DNA of 24,982 nucleotides from Saccoglossus kowalevskii (lineage: Eukaryota; Hemichordata; Enteropneusta; Harrimaniidae). The stretch's first letter is position 1, and the number at the start of each line of letters is the position of its first letter. Positions 1 to 10,007 of this stretch are shown here, one piece after another. Below the pieces are notes generated by a model, which saw only the letters and a list, made by a program, of their open reading frames with translations, searched no databases and was not told where the DNA came from. The DNA is taken from assembly GCF_000003605.2 (NCBI RefSeq), contig NW_003123439.1, positions 26,242-51,223 of the forward strand. The letters are read 5' to 3'. Both the position numbers and the translations under genes were made by a program.

Positions 1-79
1 CTGTGTGGCGCGTATCGCGTGGACGGGTTTCATGTTCTCTGCACGTAATAAGCTCGGTTATTAAGCATCCTTTTTTGGG

Positions 80-175
80 GATGCCCGGTGGCCGAGGGGA
101 AGACGTGTAGTGGCGTGAAGCTAGGCGATTAGGTGCCGTACGCGAGCGCCGGTTCGAGTCACGCACGCAGTACGT
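80..175 (+). mobile_element. tRNA-like sequence with A and B boxes: SINE head or tRNA pseudogene
   Basis: An RNA polymerase III A box (TGGCCGAGGGG, 89-99) fits the TRGYNNARNNG consensus, and a near-perfect B box (GGTTCGAGTC, 151-160) follows 62 bases later. That spacing is a little longer than in class II (Leu/Ser-type) tRNAs. The acceptor arms do not pair and only three of five T-stem pairs form, so this is not an intact tRNA. A tRNA-derived SINE head is the best reading, because promoter boxes outlive the cloverleaf in such elements; a decayed tRNA gene is the alternative. No SINE body, tail or target duplication could be recognised downstream. Confidence 0.5.
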
Positions 176-262
176 ATTTACTATAATTAGACATAGTCTT
201 TACCTTGCCGTTTATTCGGTGTTATTTGCTTACTTCACTCAGAGCTGTCGGGTTTCATAAGA

Positions 263-443
263 TGAGTCACTCGCAGACGGCGGATTTGATCATATAAAGT
301 ATGCCATACAGATACGCCACGTTCTGTGGCTTCGACAGGTGTTGCAGATAGTGAGATGTGATTCGCTGTAGGTCAGTGGGTACTGCATGTGTCCAATAAT
401 TTCGCTGTCATGTCGTGTAATTAATTCTGTGATACTATAAATA
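263..443 (+). promoter_or_regulatory. Candidate promoter region of the sulfotransferase gene
   Basis: An AP-1-type site (TGAGTCA, 263-269) lies just before a TATA-like element (TATAAA, 293-298). A second, better TATA box (TATAAATA) is at 436-443. A donor-like GTCAGT at 372 and an acceptor-like pyrimidine tract ending in CAG at 663-665 could define a small 5' UTR intron of about 294 bases, which would remove several upstream ATGs. The motifs are visible, but the transcription start and the intron are inference; TATA-like strings are common in AT-rich DNA. Confidence 0.28.
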
Positions 444-773
444 GCTGATTACAGCTGAAGCCCAATAATTATTGTCTGTCAATGGTTCGTTATATGATAA
501 AAAAAAACTAAATACATTTCACGGTAAACGTAATTAGAGCAATCGATTTACAACCACGCAAAAGCCCAGGTGTTAGTTTGTCAACACAAAACACGTATGA
601 GAGCAGCCCTATAATTGGATACAAATGTTTTCTTTTACTAATTACCATACTTACAATTATTCCAGCCCACTGGTCTCGGGGATGGCATGGGATTCGAACT
701 TCATGGCCGTACACAACTACCATTTTGCAATCAGAATATCTCTTGTTCAATGCCGCATACCGGAGTAGACGAT

Positions 774-2024
774 ATGGCTCGTTTCACCAAGCTTGTGATT
801 GTGTTACTTTTGATCAACATAGCAGTGACATATTTGGTGTTGCTGACTCGAAATGCTTCTACTGGACCGGACAGATTTAACATAGACACGGACACTGTGA
901 TAAGAAATAACTACGAAGAAACGACCATGCAAAGTCAAGATCAAACAGCATCTAACCACCGTGATCCATATGGAGAAAATCATCACAACAGCAACAACAC
1001 TTATCTACACTCGGAAGACAATGTAAACGTATTAGTCCTAGCCAGCATGAGAACTGGTTCGTCATTCGTTGGGGAAATATTCAAACAAAACAAGGAATTC
1101 TTGTATATTTTTGAGCCGTTACGGGGGTTAAACCTGAAAGACGATGACCCAATGTTACCTGTACTCGGCTTAGAAATGATGAATGATATGTATAACTGTA
1201 ATTTCTCGACACCAGCAACGAATGCCTTCTTAGACAAGTTATACAATGCAAGAGTTCCGCTCGGCAAAAGAGATGTTGTCAGCGCATGGGTAAATAAAAA
1301 GTACTGCACTGGCTGGAGTCAAAAGTTTCAATTCTTTAATAGGTGTCTTAACTTGAATTCAGACACAGCAGAAGAGTCATGTACTTCGTTCAAGTATAAA
1401 GCAATAAAAATCATTCGACTTCACGATTTGAATTCATTCGTTTACCTGGTGAGAGACCCGAAAGTAAACCTGAAAATCATAAACGTGTTAAGAGATCCGA
1501 GAGCAATGATGGCTTCCGTTATTCCAATAGCAATTCATAACTACAAGGCCTTTACGAAGGAGAAAACTAATTTCGTCTTAAAAAAAGATCAATTATCTCC
1601 AGAAAGTTTACAGCGGCTGAAAACATATTGCGCAATGGGAATGAGAAATTACTTACTCGGCACTAAAGGGAAACGTGTACTAGGAAACAGTTATTTTCAC
1701 GTTCGATACGAAGATATGGCATCTGACCCGGAAAAGATAGCACTACAGATTTACGAGTTCTTAGGGATAGAGTTTCCTCAGCGGGTAAGTGAATGGATTC
1801 AGGAAAACACGAACGAGGACATGACAGAGCATGCGCTGTATGCGTTCAAAACAAAAAGGAATTCGAAAGAAACATCGCAGAAATGGAGACATCGTCTGAA
1901 TTATGATCTTGTGGAAGAAATCGAAAATACGGGAGAGTGTGCTCGATTTATGGAAGTGATGGGATACAGAAAAGCCGAGAGTCAACACATGTTATCTAAT
2001 ATGTCAATACCATTCGTTTTATAA
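774..2024 (+). CDS. Carbohydrate (Gal/GalNAc/GlcNAc 6-O) sulfotransferase, Golgi type II membrane protein
   Basis: Predicted to transfer sulfate from PAPS to the 6-hydroxyl of a sugar in keratan or chondroitin-type glycans in the Golgi lumen. From the ATG at 774 the protein has 416 residues, similar to vertebrate CHST1/3-type enzymes. A short cytoplasmic tail (MARFTK) precedes one hydrophobic anchor at about residues 7-24. The 5'-phosphosulfate loop reads LASMRTGSSFVGE at residues 89-101, followed by FLYIFEPLRGL. The 3'-phosphate motif INVLRDPRAMMAS is near residues 235-247, and the family's C-terminal block HVRYEDMASDP...YEFLGIEFP is intact. Possible N-glycosylation sites include NAS, NNT, NFS and NMS. 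The whole ORF is one exon, as is usual for this group. The start at 774 has a good context (G at -3 and +4) and puts the anchor at the N-terminus; an in-frame ATG at 687 would add 29 residues. The acceptor sugar cannot be told from sequence, so no gene symbol is given. Confidence 0.93.
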   Translation: MARFTKLVIVLLLINIAVTYLVLLTRNASTGPDRFNIDTDTVIRNNYEETTMQSQDQTASNHRDPYGENHHNSNNTYLHSEDNVNVLVLASMRTGSSFVGEIFKQNKEFLYIFEPLRGLNLKDDDPMLPVLGLEMMNDMYNCNFSTPATNAFLDKLYNARVPLGKRDVVSAWVNKKYCTGWSQKFQFFNRCLNLNSDTAEESCTSFKYKAIKIIRLHDLNSFVYLVRDPKVNLKIINVLRDPRAMMASVIPIAIHNYKAFTKEKTNFVLKKDQLSPESLQRLKTYCAMGMRNYLLGTKGKRVLGNSYFHVRYEDMASDPEKIALQIYEFLGIEFPQRVSEWIQENTNEDMTEHALYAFKTKRNSKETSQKWRHRLNYDLVEEIENTGECARFMEVMGYRKAESQHMLSNMSIPFVL

Positions 2025-2385
2025 GTACTGGAGGAATCATCGTGACCGTACTTGTTCTGCCAGTGTTCACTGACTGATGTTGACTTTCCAGACCTAGCCC
2101 GCGACTCGTTTTCGTCATGTCAAATGCGTTATGTATCTATGGTTTCAATGTAAAACAGTAAATCGATTCCATAGCTCGGCTCCTGACAATGACACAATTG
2201 TCGTCAACATTTATTTCTTGTGTTATAACTCAATTTTATCGAACACAATTTTTGGGACATGTGTGATTTGGCTTTTCATCATAGCATCCTATTAAACACA
2301 TTTCATTTTAAGGACGATGACGCAGTTCATGTGCGTAATTAAGTCACCATACATTTGTATCTTGATTTTGTTAACAACATCACCA

Positions 2386-2391
2386 AATAAA
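2386..2391 (+). promoter_or_regulatory. Candidate poly(A) signal AATAAA
   Basis: This is an early AATAAA after the sulfotransferase stop, giving a 3' UTR of about 0.4 kb. A second AATAAA lies near 2932. The AT-rich context makes a chance match possible. Confidence 0.4.
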
Positions 2392-2399
2392 AACGCATC

Positions 2400-4440
2400 A
2401 TGAAAATTATCTGTATATTATAAGTAACATTATCATGCTGTTTTTCAAACGTAGGCTTAATTGACTATTGGTGACGTGATGTGTGCAGCCTCGGATGCAT
2501 TTCCGCTATTTTGTAAAATATTTTTATTTGCTTATTTATCCACTCTAAAAGAACTATGCGACGCATTATTATAAAAATAGATCCGCTGTTAAATACACAG
2601 ATTACGGTACTTGTATAGACCTATTAACTTTTAATTGCTTCACTTTAACTTTTATTTCTATTTCTGATTATTATAATAATTTTGAAGTTACAGCTACTGT
2701 TCATTTCAATTGATTTTATATAATCTTGATTATGTGGTAGTTCATGACTTTCTATCGTATCTTTCATTCCTTTTCCAGTAACGACGTTACTTTATTAATC
2801 AATAGCAGACGAGTATAAGTAATGTTCTAAATTATTATTTTTGATTTTATTAAAGTTAACGTATACACATCGTACATCTTGGATTACATCACGTGACTAA
2901 GCCTACTATTGCTGTTACTACTACCTCGTTGAATAAAAGCTCAAAGTCGAACGGCTCGCCCAGTTTCAGTATTCAAGTCTGGCTGCGAATTGTCGATAAC
3001 TAATAATGGCAGTTACAGAGACAATACTACGACCCGGGGTTTCTGGTGGGGAAACATCTCTTACCATACGAAATTTGATATCAACGAAATTCTAATGGGG
3101 TAGGTATTTTTTGCAAAAAGCTGTGAATGGAATATTTTTGTTCGCACATATAGGGATGTGTACCCGGGCCTGTTGACCCAGATTATAGATTACCTTCTCA
3201 GTAGCCCTACTGTATACTGTCGACTATAATTACATTTCACATTAACCTGATCAACCTGCGTTTCGCAGTATAGCGGTTGACTATTGTCTGTTCGGGATGG
3301 CAAACAGACGGCGTATGGTATGTGGGGTCACGTGGCAAGATGTATTTAAGTGAAGGACAGAAGGTTGAATGTCAGTTTAATCCAGTCTTGCTGCTGTGCA
3401 GTTTTTCAATTGATATTGCAAGCATCGACACTATACCTACGTACGAATACGAATTTCATACGTGAATGGATGGTATCCCAAGTCAATGTTACTAAAAACA
3501 CTAAATGTGTTGGTTCGTTTCGGCAAATGTTGCATGTGGTAAGCATTGTCAAAATACATGTATGCTGGCTTTATCGAACCGATTTAAGCTCAGATGACAG
3601 TATTCTATTATTTACTTCTGGTGATATTACTCAGAGCATTGCACGTTTTGGAGCAGGTCTAATGGGTTATCATTGTAACATGAGTGTGTCAGTGAATCTG
3701 ACATGTAACCAATGTATCAGTTAGAATTCAAAGAACCCGGATATAGGATTCCCTGCTTGGGATAGTAAAACCGTGTCCCCAGTCTCGTCCATACTCTTGG
3801 GACGCATAGAATTGACAGAAGAATACATAAACCTGGATTAATGTTGTTAATTAGTATTATACTGGTATGGAGTATTGGTTTACGTGGTTTAGTCTCAGAC
3901 TATTAATGATTACTATTATTAGTTGTCTGAGATTTAGTAAATGACACAAGTGTAGAACTTAAAGACTGTGTAATTAACACGTCATGCAAGCTATGAAAGG
4001 GAAAGTCCCTTGTATTTACCTTTGTACTGGGTTGTATTTAACTGCGTCAATACATGCACCACAAACGACGTGTGTCTTATTCGGGGTGTGTATTCAAGAG
4101 TATTGGCGAGTAAATCATAATTCAGGTGTTCGTTAATTGAGAGGTAAGTTTATGTAAATGTTGATATCAAAGTTGAAGGACACTCTTTGTTTGTAATTAA
4201 TATTTATGCACTAGTACGAGTCATTATGTGGATGTTCAAAGTCCCTCTGACAGCCCGGGTAAAAACCTGAGATTTGGAAAACAACACAAATGTCAACCGA
4301 ACTGAGTTGTTTTTGGACATTTTTCTTTCGAAATAGAGAATATTGAGAAGCGTACTTAGAATAAGCTAACGTCGAATTGGCATGCAAGTCAGAACTGGCA
4401 AATGGCATACAAGTGGACGAGTTTAAATTTGTCTCCACTA
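2400..4440. other. Intergenic stretch, no supported gene
   Basis: About 2 kb of AT-rich sequence. Open frames are short (up to about 124 codons near 3350-3724), overlap in two frames and show no recognisable domain. The only notable sites are E-box strings: TCACGTGA at 2889-2896 and a CACGTG near 3330. These are compatible with bHLH-zip binding but are unsupported as regulatory sites. Confidence 0.5.
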
Positions 4441-5025
4441 CCAGTGGGTCTCATTCGGTCTGGCGAATAAGGTGGGTGGGCGTGTGTGTGTGTGGGTGGG
4501 TGCAATTCGACCTGGCTACAAGTAGGCGGAGTCTTAATCGGTTTGACTATTAGTTAACGAGTTTTAGTATTTTATACATTTTTTTATCGTTTTCCTATTA
4601 TTTTTTTTACTCTTATTTAGTTAGCTTTATTAATTTAGTCTTTTGTTATTTGTTATTTACCATACTAAACCCTCTGATGGTTGTGGCTGTGTAATAAAGT
4701 TATTATTAAGTTATTATAATTCAACCTGGTTGAATGTTGGCAGGGTATCATCCGGCTGGGTACCACTGGGCGGAGTCTTGTTGGGGCCGGCTACCAGAAG
4801 GCGAGGTCAACCAGTGGGCGGGTATCACTAGGCCTGGGTGCAAATAAGCAGGATAACATGTGTCATGGTTACCGGTGGCATGGGACACATTCCTCTCGGG
4901 TGCAAGTGGGGATATGTTATGTTTGTTTTAGATGTCAGAGATGGGATCACGCTAATTTGGCAGGGTACCAATGTAAGGGTCATATTCGGCCTGGGTACCA
5001 AAAGGCGGGATCACATTGGATAACA
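4441..5025. repeat. Decayed tandem repeat, period about 30 bp, with an AT-rich interruption
   Basis: A motif of the form CCTGGGTACCAnnAGGCGG followed by a GTC/ATC-containing spacer and TTCGG recurs with substitutions. It is clearest at about 4510-4545, 4735-4830 and 4965-5025. Neighbouring GGGTACC or GCTACC cores are 30-31 bases apart. An AT-rich stretch (about 4550-4720) lacking the motif interrupts the array, and a short GT-rich run lies at about 4480-4500. The small open frames inside follow from the repeat and are not called as genes. Confidence 0.6.
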
Positions 5026-5633
5026 TTTTAGGTGCTATCGTCTTTTTCAATAACCTTTCATTTATTTCATTTATATATAAATGTAAGTGAGTAAATATTA
5101 CAACAACAATACAGTCATATGAACTAACAGATAATAATGCTAAATCACTGAAAAATATGTTTTATTATTTAGACGATGAATTGGTCTTGAATAACAGCAA
5201 AGACAACCCATACATATATCATGGGCCCACAACGCATATCATCCAGTCTGTCAACCAAAAGGCGGAGAGCACAAAACTTCTGTTTTCGACTTAGCATTAG
5301 ATGGTATGTAAAACGGACACCGTTTAACGGAGCACGTAAAACACAATATTGCAAAGATGGCAGTAATGTTCCCGATGTTCGACCCGTCGTTGTCATCATG
5401 ATTCAAAGCTTCCTATCTCATCGTTCAGATCATTGATGCTGTAGGCTGGGTCCTTATTTGTGTCATATCAAAAAGTTGGTATGTTTGTTCTTATGTAGTT
5501 CACGCTTAAAAAAAACGTGTTTCCTGTGATAACTGTTGTAGTTCTCAAATTCATGCCGCGTTATTGTAGTCATATATGCAATACTATGCATTGTCGTCGA
5601 CTATAACCCAGACAACTTTAGTTAATGTTAATG
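5026..5633. other. Non-coding stretch, no supported gene
   Basis: Overlapping open frames of 71-76 codons on the two strands at 5169-5436 look like a chance open window; neither resembles a known domain or has splice sites I can defend. Confidence 0.4.
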
Positions 5634-5660
5634 CACAGTCCCTCTATCAGAGAGACTGTG
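5634..5660. repeat. Short near-perfect hairpin
   Basis: The arms CACAGTCCCTCT and AGAGAGACTGTG pair over 12 bp with one mismatch around an ATC loop. No miRNA-like precursor extends beyond it. It may be a decayed transposon end or a chance palindrome. Confidence 0.5.
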
Positions 5661-5778
5661 GATAATGTTTTGAATTTTTGACTTACAAATCAGCGGTGGC
5701 AATCCGATAAAGTATTCTAATAACACAGGCCCGACCGCCGTGCTTACAATGTCATGATTAGGTGTACCGTCTACACTG

Positions 5779-5990
5779 CCCATTATTAGCCCCCGTTTGG
5801 ACGCAGTCCGAAAAGGGGGACGTCTGTGTATTCGTGTGTCGGTGCGCGCGTCCGGACTTGTATCTTAGAGATGCCTGGGCCGATTACATTCAAACTTTAC
5901 ACATACGTCATACATAATATTATACATATGCACATGAATTTGTCGATCGATCTGATTCAAGATGACCAAACGGTGGCCATTTGTTTTTTT
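5779..5990. repeat. Probable dispersed repeat with a G/C-run hairpin head
   Basis: It begins with a foldback in which CCCCC pairs with GGGGG (about 5791-5820) around GGAC/GTCC, with one bulge and one mismatch. A TGTGT/CG-rich tract follows, then a body ending near GGTGGCCAT and a T-run. The composition differs sharply from the flanks. It resembles non-coding repeats I recall from several marine invertebrate genomes, but I cannot name the family and cannot check copy number here. Confidence 0.4.
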
Positions 5991-6137
5991 TTTAATTATT
6001 AATGGACTTGTACTCATACTATATTACAATAAACAAAACTATAACACTTGATAACTGATTTGATAACTAACGGGTACTGTTCCTTGCATGACTTGTCACA
6101 TATAGATTACATATTACTACTATCAGGTTATTATGAC

Positions 6138-6354
6138 GTACTGTAAAGGGGGTAATTATTCACTGGGTTTTAATTTAGCTTATTTCACTGACTGGAAAAT
6201 GCGCTAATTAAAATTAAAACCCAGTGAATATGTAAAATTTAGCATAGAACACATTATCTAAATGACGAAACCGTGAATTTAAAACCCACTGAATATGCCT
6301 GAAATGGTAAATCAGTGAAATTTAAACCCAGTGAAAATTAGTCATTTCACAGTA
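6138..6354. mobile_element. MITE-like element, about 217 bp, with terminal inverted repeats
   Basis: The left end starts TACTGTAAAG and continues to TTCACTGGGTTTTAATTT. The reverse complement of the right end starts TACTGTGAAA and continues to TTCACTGGGTTTAAATTT, so the inverted ends agree over about 38 bases with a few differences. A second, nested palindrome (about 6158-6230) and further CCCAGTGAA or CCACTGAA copies lie inside. There is no coding capacity, as expected of a non-autonomous DNA transposon. The likely target duplication is TA, if the flanking TA is not part of the element. Confidence 0.7.
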
Positions 6355-7278
6355 TTAGCTTTACGTTAACACACCTCTATTCAAATTGAATTAGATTATG
6401 GTGATGGTGGTGATTTACAACAGCATTAATGAATCTCCCATAACGTCATATTGGATTCAGAGATGGGTTTAGGAGCGGTAAATGTGTTCAACCTCGCCTT
6501 ACACATAATCTTGGCATGGACCATTCTCATCATCCAAAATGGCGCCGTGGGGGATTCATTATTGTTTAAATAAAGGGCAGCGCACTACTCAATACTGCGT
6601 GTTATCATCACTATCAGAATTAGTGTTTTTTATTACACCATAGCTTTACATAATCTCACGATAACATAAACCTCTATTTGCAAGTAACTTTAACAACAAC
6701 TCTTCAAATTTAACTAAATTTGTTTAATTGTGACTGTGGTGATTTATGACAATGTACGTAATCTTGGAGTTATTAGTGACAAACATGTGTCTATGAATAT
6801 GTCGGTCTTGTATGTAAATCGGCATTTTTTCAGAATATCTCAAATTAGAAAGTTAAATCTGTTGAAACTCACACAATTATAATTCATGCATCTATCGGTT
6901 TTACGCTTCATTACGGCATCAGTTTATTGTATGATATTTCTGAGGGATGCTGCGGTAAGACTAATTCCGAAAAAAAGTAGATGCGATCACATCACGCCCT
7001 AATTCAAAGATTGACTCCCACAGTATGTGTGTCTGCCCAATATAGAATTTGAAATTCCGTTGATTGCTTTCAAGGCACCCGTGTGGCTAACCATCAGATT
7101 ATATTGCAGCAATGTTGAAATATTATGTTCCTTCTATTGCTAGCTGTCGCGAAGAAAGAATTAAGAAGTAATTACGTTATTGTGTGACGTCATTGCTGGT
7201 AAATATATTTTGACTGGCAAGGAGAGTCTACGCTTTGGGTGTCGTTTAACACAGAAGTCTGAAGTACAACGGAAAATT
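6355..7278. other. Non-coding stretch; one isolated YY1-like site
   Basis: No gene is supported. AAAATGGCGCC at 6537-6546 fits the YY1-type AAnATGGCG core and is followed by a TTTAAATAAAG string, which could mark an unannotated promoter. No exon or ORF can be attached to it. Confidence 0.35.
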
Positions 7279-7282
7279 AAAA

Positions 7283-7369
<87 letters not shown>
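7279..7369. repeat. (AAAT)n microsatellite
   Basis: About 22 uninterrupted AAAT/ATAA units. On the minus strand they read as an open frame of repeated LFIY, which is an artefact and not a protein. Confidence 0.98.
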
Positions 7370-7374
7370 CCAAC

Positions 7375-7389
7375 AGCGCTACCTAGTCG
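7375..7389 (-). promoter_or_regulatory. CTCF-like motif
   Basis: The reverse complement, CGACTAGGTAGCGCT, matches 13 of 15 positions of the CCASYAGRKGGCRSY consensus. A GGTGGCGCT string in the opposite sense follows at 7395-7403. It lies between the microsatellite and the promoter-like block at 8.4 kb. This is a motif match only. Confidence 0.25.
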
Positions 7390-7403
7390 AACACTGGTGG
7401 CGC

Positions 7404-8400
7404 TCTCACTTTTCACACCGTCTCGTTTACTTTCTTCAGGCCACTTAAAAGTGACACATACGTGACTTCTAAAAGCACATTATGGATGAGTTTCATTATT
7501 CCCTTTTTGGCCACTTTGCGTTATAATTTTCTTATCGCTTACTAAAATCCTCAAAAGAATATTTTAATCGTTTTCAATCCGGGTTTTTGATGCTTTAAAA
7601 ACTACATGCTTCTGCTAATCCATAAGGAAACGATAGTTTCATTTGTTACCCATTGAGCTTCCAGCTTCCATCGCAGAGGCACGTCACTTTGGTTTGGGCA
7701 TTGCTTTTTATTTTGCGCTGTACGGCATCAAACTCTCATTTGTGTAATTTGCTGTAAAACAAATGTGTTTTTTTTTACATGAACACATGACTGATAACAT
7801 GAAAAATGCAAATCTGTTTTAAGTTATTGTGAATGTGTGAGTTTGTTTCAACGTTTTTGAATAAGAATAAATGCAAAAGGGGGCTGTGTAAGGGTCCCAT
7901 TGAGCCTATATCTAACATCGGATTTAGTTAGATTGATCCCAGTACAATGAGTTGTATGTAGCCGTATAGCCGGTGTATACGGTGCGAATTATCTGTTAGA
8001 ATCTGACTGTGTAAAGCGCAAACTCTGGTGTTTGATTATACTTTTTGAACATCGGGCATGTTTTAAATTCATCAGGTTGATCATCTAAAAACAACTGTTT
8101 TCTCCAAACATCTTATTCTTCAATGACCCGAAACTTTGCAATGTTTTCCGAAATCAGCTGAGTTATATTGATTACAGCAATTACACAATCCTGTCTGATG
8201 AATACATGTATAAATGATGATATTAAATTATTTTTTTTCAAATATCAACTGATTTTCTGAAATTCTTTTGTCTCTGTTTGTACTTGTCGTCTATCTGAGC
8301 TCAGGTCACTAATAAATTATAAAATTATATTAACTTCATCCGTGTTATAAGATCTGAGCCATATCTGGGTCAAAAAACGAAAAACTGATTTATTCCACTA
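7404..8400. other. Non-coding stretch, nothing recognised
   Basis: AT-rich, with no long open frame, repeat array or exon signal pair that I can support. Confidence 0.5.
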
Positions 8401-8401
8401 A

Positions 8402-8560
8402 ATTGCCACAGTGGCGCTGTTCATTGGGAGACACAGGTTAGGACACAGGTTATGCAAATTCACTTCCGTGACGTTTAGATGGCGCTGATACGATTTCCAG
8501 GAACCACTTCCGACGGACGACAGCTTTTCAATTTGTTTACCGCGCATCACATGGCGGACA
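8402..8560 (+). promoter_or_regulatory. Promoter-like motif cluster for the downstream multi-exon gene
   Basis: In 160 bases there is an inverted CCAAT (ATTGG, 8423-8427), a perfect POU octamer (ATGCAAAT, 8452-8459) preceded by two copies of GACACAGGTTA, an abutting ETS/CRE pair (ACTTCCG-TGACGT, 8462-8474), a TAGATGGCGCT site that could bind YY1 or CTCF, a second ETS core (CACTTCCG, 8505-8512) and an ATGGCGG at 8551. The block is richer in GC and CpG than its surroundings. ETS, CRE and YY1 sites close to a first exon are typical of TATA-less animal promoters. Orientation is inferred from the donor at 8610. Confidence 0.5.
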
Positions 8561-8609
8561 AGCTGCACCACTGAAGGAGATCCTAACTTAACGGAACCCA
8601 CACTTACAG
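8500..8609 (+). other. Candidate first, untranslated exon
   Basis: The exon would end at the donor ACAG|GTCAGT (8609/8610); its 5' limit is not visible. A seven-codon upstream ORF (MADKLHH, 8551-8574) starts inside the ATGGCGG motif. In the frame that continues into the next candidate exon there is an in-frame TAA just upstream (within 8581-8592), so translation must begin further on. An alternative donor, TTC|GTAAGT, is at 8698. Intron 1 would be about 7.9 kb. Confidence 0.4.
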
Positions 8610-8741
8610 GTCAGTCAATGTAATTTTAAATTCTTAAAGATGAGGAAGTGAAATCTGACACATCGGAAGAGGCTAGAGTAGCGTTTCGTAAGTGAAAGAT
8701 GAAATGTATATATGTTTTGCTGCTGTGCAGGTGACCCCCAG

Positions 8742-10000
8742 GCAATTTGCAGTCAGTTGAGTCAAATATTCGGGGAAGAGTATCGCATATATTGCTTTGA
8801 TTATCATCTTGATACACGCCACCTACTGTCTGAGACGTACCGATTAAATGGATTTTGTTTTTGTGATTTAAGTTTAAATACGGGTCTTATTTATTGATGA
8901 TGACGGCAATAAGAATTAGTGATAATATATATATTAAAACAGTTTTCTATTTTAATAGTATGCTTTAAATTAAGGTACATCTCGTATTGCATTCCAAAGC
9001 GTATATAGGGTCATCCTAATATTCACTTCCACAAAAAATACTTCTGTTCTCATGCTCCCTAATCGCTTTCACTTTGATTGAGTTTCGTTCAATATTTACT
9101 ATAAATTGTGAATTATAATATTGTGTTTGTAAGGACAACACATCAAAAAAGTTGCATCAGGTTTGGGAATTTATACCTATAATAAAAAATAAAAGTTTTT
9201 GTGTATACAATATATTTGATTATTAAATTAATTTTTCATAATCATAATTTTTTTATAATCCCAATTATTAAAAATTGAATTCATGTTTCTCACTAGCTGC
9301 CAGCCACTGTTTTGCAAACTGTAGATGATAAATGAATAAAAAGTAAATATAACTATTACAAGGACTGAGATGTATCAGTATTATAGCGCTAAATTCAAAC
9401 AGACTGGGTAGTTACTAGAGCTATTTTGTTTGCCAATATTAATATTTTGATCATCTACAGACTCACAAAATTACTTGGTTTACAGTATTTTATTGAAGTA
9501 AAGATTTCTTAATGAGCTTGAACAATTCAGTAATTTGGTAAATATTGTAATGTATCGAGTTTTACAATATACCAGGGAGGGTGGTTTACTTCCTCTTTGT
9601 GTGACCTTTGAACTACGGACAATATAAAAGATAACACTGTCTACATTACCCACAAAAGTGACACCTGGTGTATAACCATAAATTTCAGTCACATTTTTTT
9701 CTGACTGTGTGGCAATTTTGAGTTCGAGAGAAATTGAACTTTGACAATTCATGGGTTTTGATGTAAAAACACATTTATCGTTCTATTTCTCACATACATG
9801 TACGTCACAGGGGTTTGCAAATATATAACATTAAAAAGTGAAATAGCAAATCCTTTTGCCACTTTGCAATCAATAATTTAATTCACAATAATACCAGATT
9901 TTAGCCTGCCACCTGTTTACTTTTTCTTCTATGTTATTGATAACGAGCCAACGCTTACACAACAAGTGTGAAAGGTCATGTACACAATTTTTCATATGAT
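8742..10000. other. Intronic or intergenic, nothing recognised
   Basis: An acceptor-like TGCTGCTGTGCAG ends near 8740, and 50-odd open codons follow, but there is no good donor and no recognisable domain. The rest is AT-rich without structure I can support. Confidence 0.4.
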
Positions 10001-10007
10001 AAGAAAA

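Noticed and set aside
680-700. Minus-strand tRNA B box (GTTCGAATCC) near the sulfotransferase start
   Set aside because: There is no A box at a suitable distance and no foldable arms. It overlaps coding or UTR sequence of the sulfotransferase.
1001-1988. Minus-strand frames opposite the sulfotransferase
   Set aside because: Shadows of the strongly supported plus-strand gene.
3277-3724. Two overlapping plus-strand open frames of 62 and 124 codons
   Set aside because: No domain, no splice sites of quality, and the two frames overlap as in random open sequence.
5169-5436. Opposed open frames of 71-76 codons
   Set aside because: Both lack recognisable motifs. Overlap on opposite strands suggests a chance stop-free stretch.
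7161-7373. Minus-strand ORF rich in LFIY
   Set aside because: It is a translation of the (AAAT)n microsatellite.
8712-8897. Exon-like segment after an acceptor-like TGCTGCTGTGCAG
   Set aside because: The acceptor has a weak pyrimidine tract, no consensus donor follows, and the peptide is not recognised.
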